12,196 nt of DNA from Bacilli bacterium (GTDB taxonomy: Bacteria; Bacillota_I; Bacilli_A; RF39; UBA660): contig CAAETG010000034.1 in NCBI GenBank assembly GCA_900758895.1, positions 1 through 12,196 on the forward strand, written 5' to 3'. Positions 5,891-12,196 of the stretch are shown one piece after another. Within the stretch, counting starts at the first letter, position 1. Every line of letters starts with the position of its first letter. The notes under the pieces are model-generated. The model saw nothing but the letters and a program-made list of their open reading frames with translations, made no database searches and was not told the DNA's origin. The position numbers were made by a program, and so were the translations under genes.

Positions 5891-6442
5891 ATGAATCAAC
5901 CGTTAAATTTAAAAGATTTTGTCTATTTAATGCTCGCTAGTTTGGCTCAAAAAACTCCAGAATTTAGTATAGAAAGAACCGATCAAAAAGTAGCAAAATT
6001 ACCATCTTCCTATAAACAAGTGATAGAAGAAATTTTGTATGCCAATTCTGATTGGAAAGAAAAGTTTTCAATTTTAATCAATATGGAAAAATATTTTGAA
6101 AATCATTTTAACTGGGAATTAAGATTAGGATTAATGTTAGAGCACGTTTTGTATAATGAATTAGGAAAGAAAATTGAATACGATATTGTAAATGATAGTT
6201 TACTAATTAGTTTTACTCAAAGTGAAATCGATAACATCATGGAACATTATCCAGATGAAAATTTACAAAATGTTATGAACTATTTTACGGATCTTTTAAC
6301 AAATGTAATTTACACAAGACAATTTAAAGAACGTTTTGGTAAAATTACTTCTGGTGTAGATACTATCCCAAAAATGTCTGATATATTTGTACAAGGAGTT
6401 GAAGAAGAACTTCCTAATGGCTATATAATAAGGACAAGATAA
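5891..6442 (+). CDS. Cytosolic protein of unknown function, second gene of a two-gene operon
   Basis: This is a 183-residue, mainly helical, acidic protein without membrane segments. Visible features are a hydrophobic N-terminal helix (LKDFVYLMLASLAQ, 7-20), an aromatic middle segment (MEKYFENHFNWELRLGLML), then FTQSEIDNIMEHYPDENLQNVMNYF, and a C-terminal tail with a VEEELPNGYIIRTR ending. A ribosome binding site AAAGGAG lies about 10 bases before the ATG. It is co-oriented with and close to the preceding unknown gene, so the two probably function together. No family recognised. There are no Cys/His clusters, nucleotide-binding motifs or DNA-binding helix-turn-helix that I can point to. Confidence 0.8.
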   Translation: MNQPLNLKDFVYLMLASLAQKTPEFSIERTDQKVAKLPSSYKQVIEEILYANSDWKEKFSILINMEKYFENHFNWELRLGLMLEHVLYNELGKKIEYDIVNDSLLISFTQSEIDNIMEHYPDENLQNVMNYFTDLLTNVIYTRQFKERFGKITSGVDTIPKMSDIFVQGVEEELPNGYIIRTR

Positions 6443-6458
6443 AAAAAGTAAGTAAAAA

Positions 6459-6487
6459 TTGCTAAATGATCAATAATTTGCTATAAT
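6459..6487 (+). promoter_or_regulatory. Sigma-A promoter for mnmE-mnmG-rsmG
   Basis: TTGCTA (6459-6464, 4/6 match) and a perfect TATAAT (6482-6487) are 17 bp apart. Transcription should start about 6493-6496, inside the left arm of the hairpin that follows. Confidence 0.75.
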
Positions 6488-6516
6488 AAAGTCGCTTAAA
6501 AGGAGTGACTTTTTTT
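6488..6516 (+). terminator. Hairpin with T-run overlapping the mnmE start region: terminator for read-through transcripts
   Basis: AAAGTCGCT (6488-6496) pairs with AGTGACTTT (6504-6512), with one G-U pair and a 7-base loop, and a seven-T run covers 6510-6516 up to the ATG. This resembles an intrinsic terminator. It also places the mnmE ribosome binding site AAGGAG (6500-6505) in the loop and right arm. mnmE's own promoter should start transcription inside the left arm, so only longer upstream transcripts would form the full stem. The terminator role is inferred. Confidence 0.55.
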
Positions 6517-7860
6517 ATGAATGATACCATTTGTGCCATATCAACAGCCTTAGGAATAGGAGCTATATCAATTATTAGAGTAAGCGGGGAAGAAGCAATT
6601 AGTAAAGTTGCTAATCTTTTTGACGGAAAAAATTTGCTCGAAGTACCTAGTCATACCATACATTATGGTCATATTGTAAGTGAAGGGGAAATCATTGATG
6701 AAGTATTAGTAACCATTCTAAAAGCTCCAAAAACATATACCAAAGAAGATATTGTTGAAATTAATTCTCATGGGGGAATAGCGACAACCAAAAAAGTATT
6801 AGAAGTACTAATTGCAAATGGCATTCGTCTTGCCGAGCCTGGTGAATTTACAAAAAGAGCCTTCTTAAACGGTCGCCTTGATTTGTCAGAAGCAGAAGCA
6901 GTCAATCGTTTAATTAAATCTCATACGGATTTAGAACGAAAATTAGCTTTAAACGGAGTGAGTGGTAAAATCTCCAAGAAGATTAATCAAGTAAGACAAA
7001 TAATTGTTGAATTACTAGCTAATATCGAAGTAAATATTGATTTTCCTGAATATGAAGATGCCCTAGAAATAACACTCGAAAATTTACCACCAAAATTAAC
7101 AGAAATTAAAACAGAATTAGAAAACTTATTAGAAGATGCAAAGATTGGTAAAATTGTGGAAAATGGGATTAAAGTAGCAATTGTTGGTCGTCCTAATGTA
7201 GGAAAAAGTAGTATTTTAAATGCGTTGTTACAAGAAAAAAAAGCAATTGTAACCGATATTGCTGGAACAACACGTGATATAGTGGAAGGTGAAATGGAAC
7301 TAAAGGGCATTGCTTTAAAATTTATCGATACCGCTGGAATTCGCAAAACGGAAGATCTTGTCGAAAAAATAGGTGTTGATAAATCTTTAGAAATAATAAA
7401 AGCAGCCGATTTAGTCATTTTAGTTTTAAATAATAACGAAGAATTAACGGAAGAAGATCTAGAATTATTAGAAAAAGTAAAAGAGAAAACACATATCATC
7501 TTTGTTAATAAAAATGATTTACCAACCAAACTAAAAATAGCGGAAGAAGTCGTAAAGGGAAACACCATTGACTCTCTCGGCTTAGAAGAATTAAAAAATA
7601 AAATTGTCGAATTATTCGATTTAGAAAAAATTAGTAATAGCAACTTAGAAGTGGTATCAAGTGCCAGAGAAATAGGACTTTTAAAAGAAGCTTTAAATAG
7701 TATTAACGGCGCTTTAAATAATGTAAGTGAATCTTTGCCTGTAGATATGATCGAAATAGATATCAAAAAAGCTTGGGATTTACTAGGAAAAATTACCGGG
7801 GAAGCTTACGAAGATGAATTAATAGATACTCTATTTAGAGATTTTTGTTTAGGAAAGTAA
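6517..7860 (+). CDS. mnmE: tRNA uridine-5-carboxymethylaminomethyl modification GTPase MnmE
   Basis: MnmE is a dimeric potassium-activated GTPase that, with MnmG, installs (carboxymethyl)aminomethyl groups on the wobble uridine of certain tRNAs using a folate one-carbon unit. The product is 447 residues, slightly below the usual ~455-460. The N-terminal folate domain begins MNDTICAISTALG. The inserted G domain has G1 GRPNVGKSS (224-232), G2 GTTRD (250-254), G3 DTAG (271-274) and G4 NKND (331-334). The C-terminal catalytic CxGK is CLGK (444-447). I start at ATG 6517 because family proteins begin with this MxDTIxAIST sequence. An upstream GTG at 6505 falls within the ribosome binding site. mnmG follows after 11 bases. 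Confidence 0.96.
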   Translation: MNDTICAISTALGIGAISIIRVSGEEAISKVANLFDGKNLLEVPSHTIHYGHIVSEGEIIDEVLVTILKAPKTYTKEDIVEINSHGGIATTKKVLEVLIANGIRLAEPGEFTKRAFLNGRLDLSEAEAVNRLIKSHTDLERKLALNGVSGKISKKINQVRQIIVELLANIEVNIDFPEYEDALEITLENLPPKLTEIKTELENLLEDAKIGKIVENGIKVAIVGRPNVGKSSILNALLQEKKAIVTDIAGTTRDIVEGEMELKGIALKFIDTAGIRKTEDLVEKIGVDKSLEIIKAADLVILVLNNNEELTEEDLELLEKVKEKTHIIFVNKNDLPTKLKIAEEVVKGNTIDSLGLEELKNKIVELFDLEKISNSNLEVVSSAREIGLLKEALNSINGALNNVSESLPVDMIEIDIKKAWDLLGKITGEAYEDELIDTLFRDFCLGK

Positions 7861-7871
7861 GGGGATAATAA

Positions 7872-9728
7872 ATGTATGATTTAATTGTTGTAGGAGGAGG
7901 ACATGCTGGATGTGAAGCTGCTCATATTGGGGCGTATCTTGGCCTTAAAACTGCTTTAGTAACTGCCAGTATCAAAAATATCGCTGATATGCCATGTAAC
8001 CCTTCGATCGGTGGAACAGCTAAAGGAATTATTGTAAGAGAAATTGATGCTTTAGGAGGAATCATGGGTAAAGTGGCTGACCGAACCCACTTCCAAATTA
8101 AAATGTTAAACAATGGAAAGGGCCCTGCCGTAAGAAGTTTGCGTGCTCAAGCCGATAAAATAACATATCCTAAAGTAATGCTTGAGTTTTTAAATAATAC
8201 ACCTAATTTAACCATTATCGAAGGCATGGTGGAAGATTTAATAGTAAAAAATAACAAAGTAGGAGGAATAATCTTAAGTGATGGCACTAACATCATAAGT
8301 GATGCTGTAATTTTAACAACTGGAACGTATTTAAAAGCTAATATTTTAATTGGTAGTGAAAATACCCCCGGAGGTCCTCATGGCGAGGCAAGAAGCAATA
8401 ACTTAAGTGATAATTTAAAAAAAATAGGCTTAGATGTTCAAAGATTAAAAACCGGAACACCACCGAGAATTAAAAAAGATTCAATTGATTTTAGCAAGAT
8501 GCAAGAAGAATGTGGCGATGATAAATACTATACGTTCAGCTTTGATAATCCTCCTTTTTACAAAATAAACGAACAACAAAAATGTTACTTACTGTATACA
8601 AACGCAAAAACTCATGAAATCATTCGCAATAACTTAGAAAAATCGGCAATGTATGGTGGCTATGTAACAGGAATAGGCCCTAGATATTGTCCTTCAATTG
8701 AAGATAAAATCGTTCGTTTCGCTGACAAAGAACGCCATCAATTATTTTTAGAGCCTGAAAGCATTTACTATGATGAATGGTATTTACAAGGTTTTTCTAC
8801 TTCTATGCCAAAAAGTGTTCAAGAATTAATGGTTCATTCTCTAAGTGGCTTAGAGAATGCAGTCATTACCAAATATGCTTATGCTATCGAATATGATGCG
8901 CTAAATCCACTAGAAATGAAGGCAAGTCTAGAAAATAAATTGATTGAAAATCTATTTACCGCCGGCCAAATTAATGGAACAAGTGGTTACGAAGAAGCAG
9001 CCGCTCAAGGCCTAATCGCTGGTATCAATGCTCATCATAAATTAAAGGGAAGAGAACCTCTAATTCTAAGAAGAGATGAGGCTTATATTGGGGTATTAAT
9101 AGATGATTTAGTAACCAAAGGTACCAAAGAACCATATCGTATGCTAACAAGTAGAGCCGAATATCGCTTAATTCTTCGTCATGATAATGCTGATTTAAGA
9201 CTAAGAAAAATTGGCTATGATCATGGAACAATTGATGAAGAAAGATTCAAGAAACTAAAAGAAAAAGAAGAACAAATTAATGAAATCAAAAATATTTTAA
9301 GAAACAATAACCTAAAATTAAATGAAGAAACCAAGGAGTTATTAAAATCATTAAATGTAGAAATTCCTTCATTTAGTACTAGTCTTTATATGTTCTTAAA
9401 AAGACCAGAAATTAACATGGATATTATAAAAAAAATAATCCCTTTAGAATATGAAAATGATATATTAGAAGAAGTAGAAATCGAAATTAAATATGAAGGA
9501 TATATTGCGAAAATATATAAAGAAGCAGAAAAAATGAAAAAGCTAGAAGAAAAAATGATACCAAAGGATATTAATTATGATGATGTCTTAAATTTAGCAA
9601 GTGAAGCAAGACAAAAACTAAGTCAAATTAGACCAATATCTATTGGCCAAGCAACTCGAATTAGTGGTGTCAATCCTTCTGATATCGCCATATTAACAGT
9701 ATATTTAAAGAAAAAATATGATAAATAA
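7872..9728 (+). CDS. mnmG: tRNA uridine-5-carboxymethylaminomethyl modification FAD enzyme MnmG (GidA)
   Basis: MnmG is the FAD- and NADH-using partner of MnmE in wobble uridine modification. The 618-residue product is of normal length. The FAD-binding GGGHAGCEAA starts at residue 8. The conserved cysteines are Cys42 in MPCNPSIGG and Cys273 in RYCPSIEDK. GTYLKANILIG, LKTGTPPR and GTSGYEEAAAQGLIAGINA are also present. The C-terminal helical domain ends with a YDDVLNLASEARQKL segment and RISGVNPSDIAIL, the region that contacts MnmE and tRNA. A GGGGAT ribosome binding site follows the mnmE stop, so the pair is co-expressed. rsmG starts 9 bases downstream. Confidence 0.97.
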   Translation: MYDLIVVGGGHAGCEAAHIGAYLGLKTALVTASIKNIADMPCNPSIGGTAKGIIVREIDALGGIMGKVADRTHFQIKMLNNGKGPAVRSLRAQADKITYPKVMLEFLNNTPNLTIIEGMVEDLIVKNNKVGGIILSDGTNIISDAVILTTGTYLKANILIGSENTPGGPHGEARSNNLSDNLKKIGLDVQRLKTGTPPRIKKDSIDFSKMQEECGDDKYYTFSFDNPPFYKINEQQKCYLLYTNAKTHEIIRNNLEKSAMYGGYVTGIGPRYCPSIEDKIVRFADKERHQLFLEPESIYYDEWYLQGFSTSMPKSVQELMVHSLSGLENAVITKYAYAIEYDALNPLEMKASLENKLIENLFTAGQINGTSGYEEAAAQGLIAGINAHHKLKGREPLILRRDEAYIGVLIDDLVTKGTKEPYRMLTSRAEYRLILRHDNADLRLRKIGYDHGTIDEERFKKLKEKEEQINEIKNILRNNNLKLNEETKELLKSLNVEIPSFSTSLYMFLKRPEINMDIIKKIIPLEYENDILEEVEIEIKYEGYIAKIYKEAEKMKKLEEKMIPKDINYDDVLNLASEARQKLSQIRPISIGQATRISGVNPSDIAILTVYLKKKYDK

Positions 9729-9737
9729 GGAGCTTTT

Positions 9738-10439
9738 ATGAATAAAGAAATTTTTATAGAAGAATTATCAAAACTAAATATTACAGTAACAGATCAAAAC
9801 CTAAAAGATTTGGAAATGTACAAAAACTTATTAATAGAATACAATCAAAAATTCAATTTAACGGCAATTAAAACCGAAGAAGCAATTTATTTAAAGCATT
9901 TCTATGATTCTTTAACTTTAACAAAAGGAATAGACTTAAATGGAAATCTAAAATTACTCGACATTGGAACAGGTGCCGGATTCCCAGGTTTAGTATTAAA
10001 AATATTTTATCCCAACTTAGAAGTTGTCTTATTAGATTCTAATCACAAAAAGATAACCTTTTTAGAAACAGTCATTAAAAAGTTAAATCTGAAAAATATT
10101 ACTTGTATTAATTCTCGAGCAGAAAACTTACCTTCAGAATATCGGGGATCATTTGATATTATAACCTCACGAGCAGTTTCTGATTTACGTATTTTATGTG
10201 AATTATCCATCCCTTATTTAAAAGTAAAAGGCAAAATGATTGCCATGAAAGGTAATTGTGAAGAAGAATTAAAAGAAAGTGCTAACATACTAGCTAAATT
10301 AGATAGTAAAATCCTAAATGTAGTAGAGTTTGCTTTACCAATTGAAGGAAGTCATCGTTCTTTAGTAGTGATCGAAAAAGAAAAGGAAACAAATAAAATA
10401 TATCCTCGAAATTATGACAAGATAGTGAAAAATAGATAA
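9738..10439 (+). CDS. rsmG: 16S rRNA (guanine(527)-N7)-methyltransferase RsmG (GidB)
   Basis: RsmG methylates N7 of G527 in the 530 loop of 16S rRNA using S-adenosylmethionine. Its loss gives low-level streptomycin resistance in several bacteria. The 233-residue product has YNQKFNLTAI (35-44) and then KHFYDSLT. The SAM-binding LLDIGTGAGFPG spans 73-84. The acidic end of strand two is VVLLDSNHKKITFL, and SRAVSDLRIL (144-153) and LKVKGKMIAMKG follow. Start at ATG 9738, preceded by AAGGAG. The order mnmE-mnmG-rsmG is typical near the replication origin of Firmicutes, where parB/noc-type genes often follow. Here a peptidase-like gene follows instead. Confidence 0.96.
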   Translation: MNKEIFIEELSKLNITVTDQNLKDLEMYKNLLIEYNQKFNLTAIKTEEAIYLKHFYDSLTLTKGIDLNGNLKLLDIGTGAGFPGLVLKIFYPNLEVVLLDSNHKKITFLETVIKKLNLKNITCINSRAENLPSEYRGSFDIITSRAVSDLRILCELSIPYLKVKGKMIAMKGNCEEELKESANILAKLDSKILNVVEFALPIEGSHRSLVVIEKEKETNKIYPRNYDKIVKNR

Positions 10440-10446
10440 TTAAAAA

Positions 10447-10475
10447 TAGACATAAAAGTTTTTAAGTGCTATTAT
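10447..10475 (+). promoter_or_regulatory. Weak candidate promoter for the exported metallopeptidase-like gene
   Basis: TAGACA (10447-10452) and TATTAT (10470-10475) are 17 bp apart. A better -10, TATAAT at 10479-10484, has no convincing -35. The 59-base gap after rsmG holds no terminator, so read-through from the mnmE operon is also plausible. Confidence 0.4.
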
Positions 10476-10498
10476 ATTTATAATAAAGGGTGTCAAAT

Positions 10499-12196
10499 AT
10501 GAAGAAAAATATCGCTTTATTATTAAGTATCATAGCACTTATTTTATTAATTTCATTTTTAAGAGTAAATATAGACAAAGAATACCTTAACCCAGCTGGC
10601 AACATAATTAGTGATGGCATTTATGCTTATGATTTACAAACAAACGGATTAAGTGTAAATGGTCTAACTACTAAAAAGGAAGAACTATATTATTTATTAA
10701 TGGAAGAACTAGACCCAGAACAAGGATTATATTCCTATCAATTAAAAAAATTAAACATTTACACCGGCAAAATAACTGATATAAATACAATAAAAGAAAC
10801 CAAAAGCTTTTGCTCACTTAAAGAAGAGACTATTGATTGCATATCTGAGACTAGTCTAGAAATATATGATTTAAACCTAGACCAAATCTACAGCTATCCC
10901 ATATATGAAGATATTACTACAACAAATTTTGCTCCCTACAAAGACATCTATGTAAAAATCGAGGGATTAGATATTTATTTAATTCTTGAAAATAAGGCAT
11001 CAATTTTATATCGAACAATAGATACTGAAACTACTCTATTATTTGAAGATTATTTTGTAACAGATGATAATACCTACATTCTTTATCTAGATGAAGAAGG
11101 AAATCATTTATTATATGATATCAATGAGGAAAAACTAATTACCCTAGGCCAAACCAATTATTTTAAATATGCAAATGGACTTGTTTTTTATGATATGGAT
11201 ACATTCAAAATATATGATTTAGTAAATAGAGAAATTGCTGAATACACGAATCCAACTGGAGAAAACTATTATTATACAGGAACGATGAAAGAGAATAAAA
11301 GCGTCTTATATTTATATGATGCTATCGATAATTTTTTATATATCGAGAATATGAGTGAAGGCCTACTATCTGTATTAGATACCACTCTTTTATCAGACAG
11401 CAATCCCTTAGCAAACTTAATGGTTGTGAATAATTACTTATATGTTTATGTACTACAAGATAAAGACAACTTTTATGTACTTGATTTAGAAAATCTGAAT
11501 TTAGAAACAACAAAAATAATCGAATACAAAGAAAAAATAACCAGTAGTATCAATGAGGCAATTAGTAACATCAAAACAAATTACAATGTAAATATTAACA
11601 TAAAAGAAGATGCCATTATAAAATTCCCGGATTTTAGCGCGGAAGCTTTATTAAACAATGAACTTATTTTAGAATCTCTATATAAAATAGAGACAATCTT
11701 ATCAAAATATGATCTAGAATTTTTTAACAGTTTTTACGATAATAATTATAATGGTCTAAACCTATATTTAACTGGAGAATTAACACCAAGTGATTATGAA
11801 ACCCAAGCTGCTAATCCCGCCGCTTATTCTTTAATGTTTCAAAATGAATACATGATTGTAATTGATTTAAATCAACCAAATATTGAAGAATTATTATGTC
11901 ATGAATTATTACATAACTTAGAGTTTCATTTAAATAATGAAGGTATTTATCCTTTTGGCAATTGGTCTAACTATAATCCAAGTGACTTTTACTATGATAA
12001 TTCTTATACATCAAATAGTGGTTTTGATTATACTTTAAATGAAGATGATAAAAACAATGTTTATTTTATCGATACTTATTCTCATACTTATGAAACAGAA
12101 GATCGTGCTAGAGTCTTTGAAAAAATTTGTTCTTGTGAAAGTGATAGTATCATTAATGATTATCCCAATTTATATCAAAAAGGCTTGTATTTAAAA
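10499..12196 (+). CDS. Membrane-anchored extracellular protein with C-terminal HExxH metallopeptidase-like domain (3' end outside window)
   Basis: The frame stays open for 566 codons to the right edge, so the protein is incomplete. ATG 10499 follows AAAGGG (10485-10490). Residues 1-23 (MKKNIALLLSIIALILLISF and on) form a signal anchor. There is no lipobox cysteine, so a tethered rather than lipidated protein is likely. Residues about 40-340 are rich in Tyr/Asp/Leu strands with recurring 'LYxYD' or 'IYDLxN' units, suggesting a beta-propeller-like or repeated beta ectodomain. The C-terminal part has HELLH (468-472) with a downstream YETEDRARVFEKI (Glu534 or the nearby Glu542 as possible third ligand), a pattern seen in several uncharacterised zinc peptidases of Clostridia and Bacilli. 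Cys-x-Cys (CSC) follows shortly after. Peptidase family and substrate are unknown. Confidence 0.8.
   Translation, partial: MKKNIALLLSIIALILLISFLRVNIDKEYLNPAGNIISDGIYAYDLQTNGLSVNGLTTKKEELYYLLMEELDPEQGLYSYQLKKLNIYTGKITDINTIKETKSFCSLKEETIDCISETSLEIYDLNLDQIYSYPIYEDITTTNFAPYKDIYVKIEGLDIYLILENKASILYRTIDTETTLLFEDYFVTDDNTYILYLDEEGNHLLYDINEEKLITLGQTNYFKYANGLVFYDMDTFKIYDLVNREIAEYTNPTGENYYYTGTMKENKSVLYLYDAIDNFLYIENMSEGLLSVLDTTLLSDSNPLANLMVVNNYLYVYVLQDKDNFYVLDLENLNLETTKIIEYKEKITSSINEAISNIKTNYNVNINIKEDAIIKFPDFSAEALLNNELILESLYKIETILSKYDLEFFNSFYDNNYNGLNLYLTGELTPSDYETQAANPAAYSLMFQNEYMIVIDLNQPNIEELLCHELLHNLEFHLNNEGIYPFGNWSNYNPSDFYYDNSYTSNSGFDYTLNEDDKNNVYFIDTYSHTYETEDRARVFEKICSCESDSIINDYPNLYQKGLYLK

Noticed and set aside
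6505..6516. GTG start of mnmE at 6505
   Set aside because: The GTG overlaps the AAGGAG ribosome binding site, and family N-termini match the product from ATG 6517.
6987..7766. Long minus-strand open frame inside mnmE
   Set aside because: It is a serine- and phenylalanine-rich shadow of an AT-rich coding strand, without start signals, opposite a secure conserved gene.
11322..11513. Minus-strand open frame of 63 codons inside the peptidase-like gene
   Set aside because: It lies wholly antisense to a long open frame that continues on both sides, and has no promoter or ribosome binding site of note.

Overview
The window is AT-rich DNA from a low-GC Firmicute-type bacterium. Gene order is Bacillus-like in two places: truA-rplM-rpsI and mnmE-mnmG-rsmG. 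Start sites carry strong AAGGAGG-type ribosome binding sites, and promoters are near-consensus sigma-A type (TTGACA, 16-17 bp, TATAAT). TGA is used as a stop codon (for example at the ends of truA and of the gene before it) and tryptophan is TGG. This argues against a Mycoplasma/Spiroplasma type with code 4. An uncultured gut Bacilli/RF39-like or Erysipelotrichia-like organism is my best guess, from gene content and style only. All complete genes are on the + strand.

Region 1 (1-2764). After a short divergent-looking promoter region come two overlapping genes that read as energy-coupling factor (ECF) transporter ATPases, EcfA-type. Every catalytic motif in them is degraded: Walker A, Walker B acid and glutamate, signature, and H-switch. 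They sit where ecfA1-ecfA2-ecfT normally stand ahead of truA-rplM-rpsI, but there is no ecfT. truA follows with a 4-base overlap. Then come two small tandem paralogues of unknown function.

Region 2 (2765-3810). A consensus promoter and a probable L13 autoregulatory leader precede rplM-rpsI (ribosomal proteins L13 and S9), closed by a clear intrinsic terminator.

Region 3 (3811-5291). A separate promoter drives a two-gene membrane operon. The first protein resembles the DGK1/SEC59/VTE5 polyprenol/phytol kinase family. The second is a DUF92 protein, the VTE6 (phytyl-phosphate kinase) family. Together they suggest two-step phosphorylation of an isoprenoid alcohol to its diphosphate.

Region 4 (5292-6442). 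Another promoter drives two soluble proteins of unknown function.

Region 5 (6443-10439). mnmE-mnmG-rsmG: the tRNA wobble-uridine (cmnm5U34) modification pair and the 16S rRNA G527 methyltransferase. A hairpin plus T-run overlaps the mnmE promoter and ribosome binding site.

Region 6 (10440-12196, runs off the right edge). A membrane-anchored extracellular protein with a long beta-rich region and a C-terminal HExxH metallopeptidase-like domain.

The least ordinary contents are the dead EcfA pair without EcfT and the VTE5/VTE6-like pair. No mobile elements, CRISPR arrays, tRNA or rRNA genes were seen.
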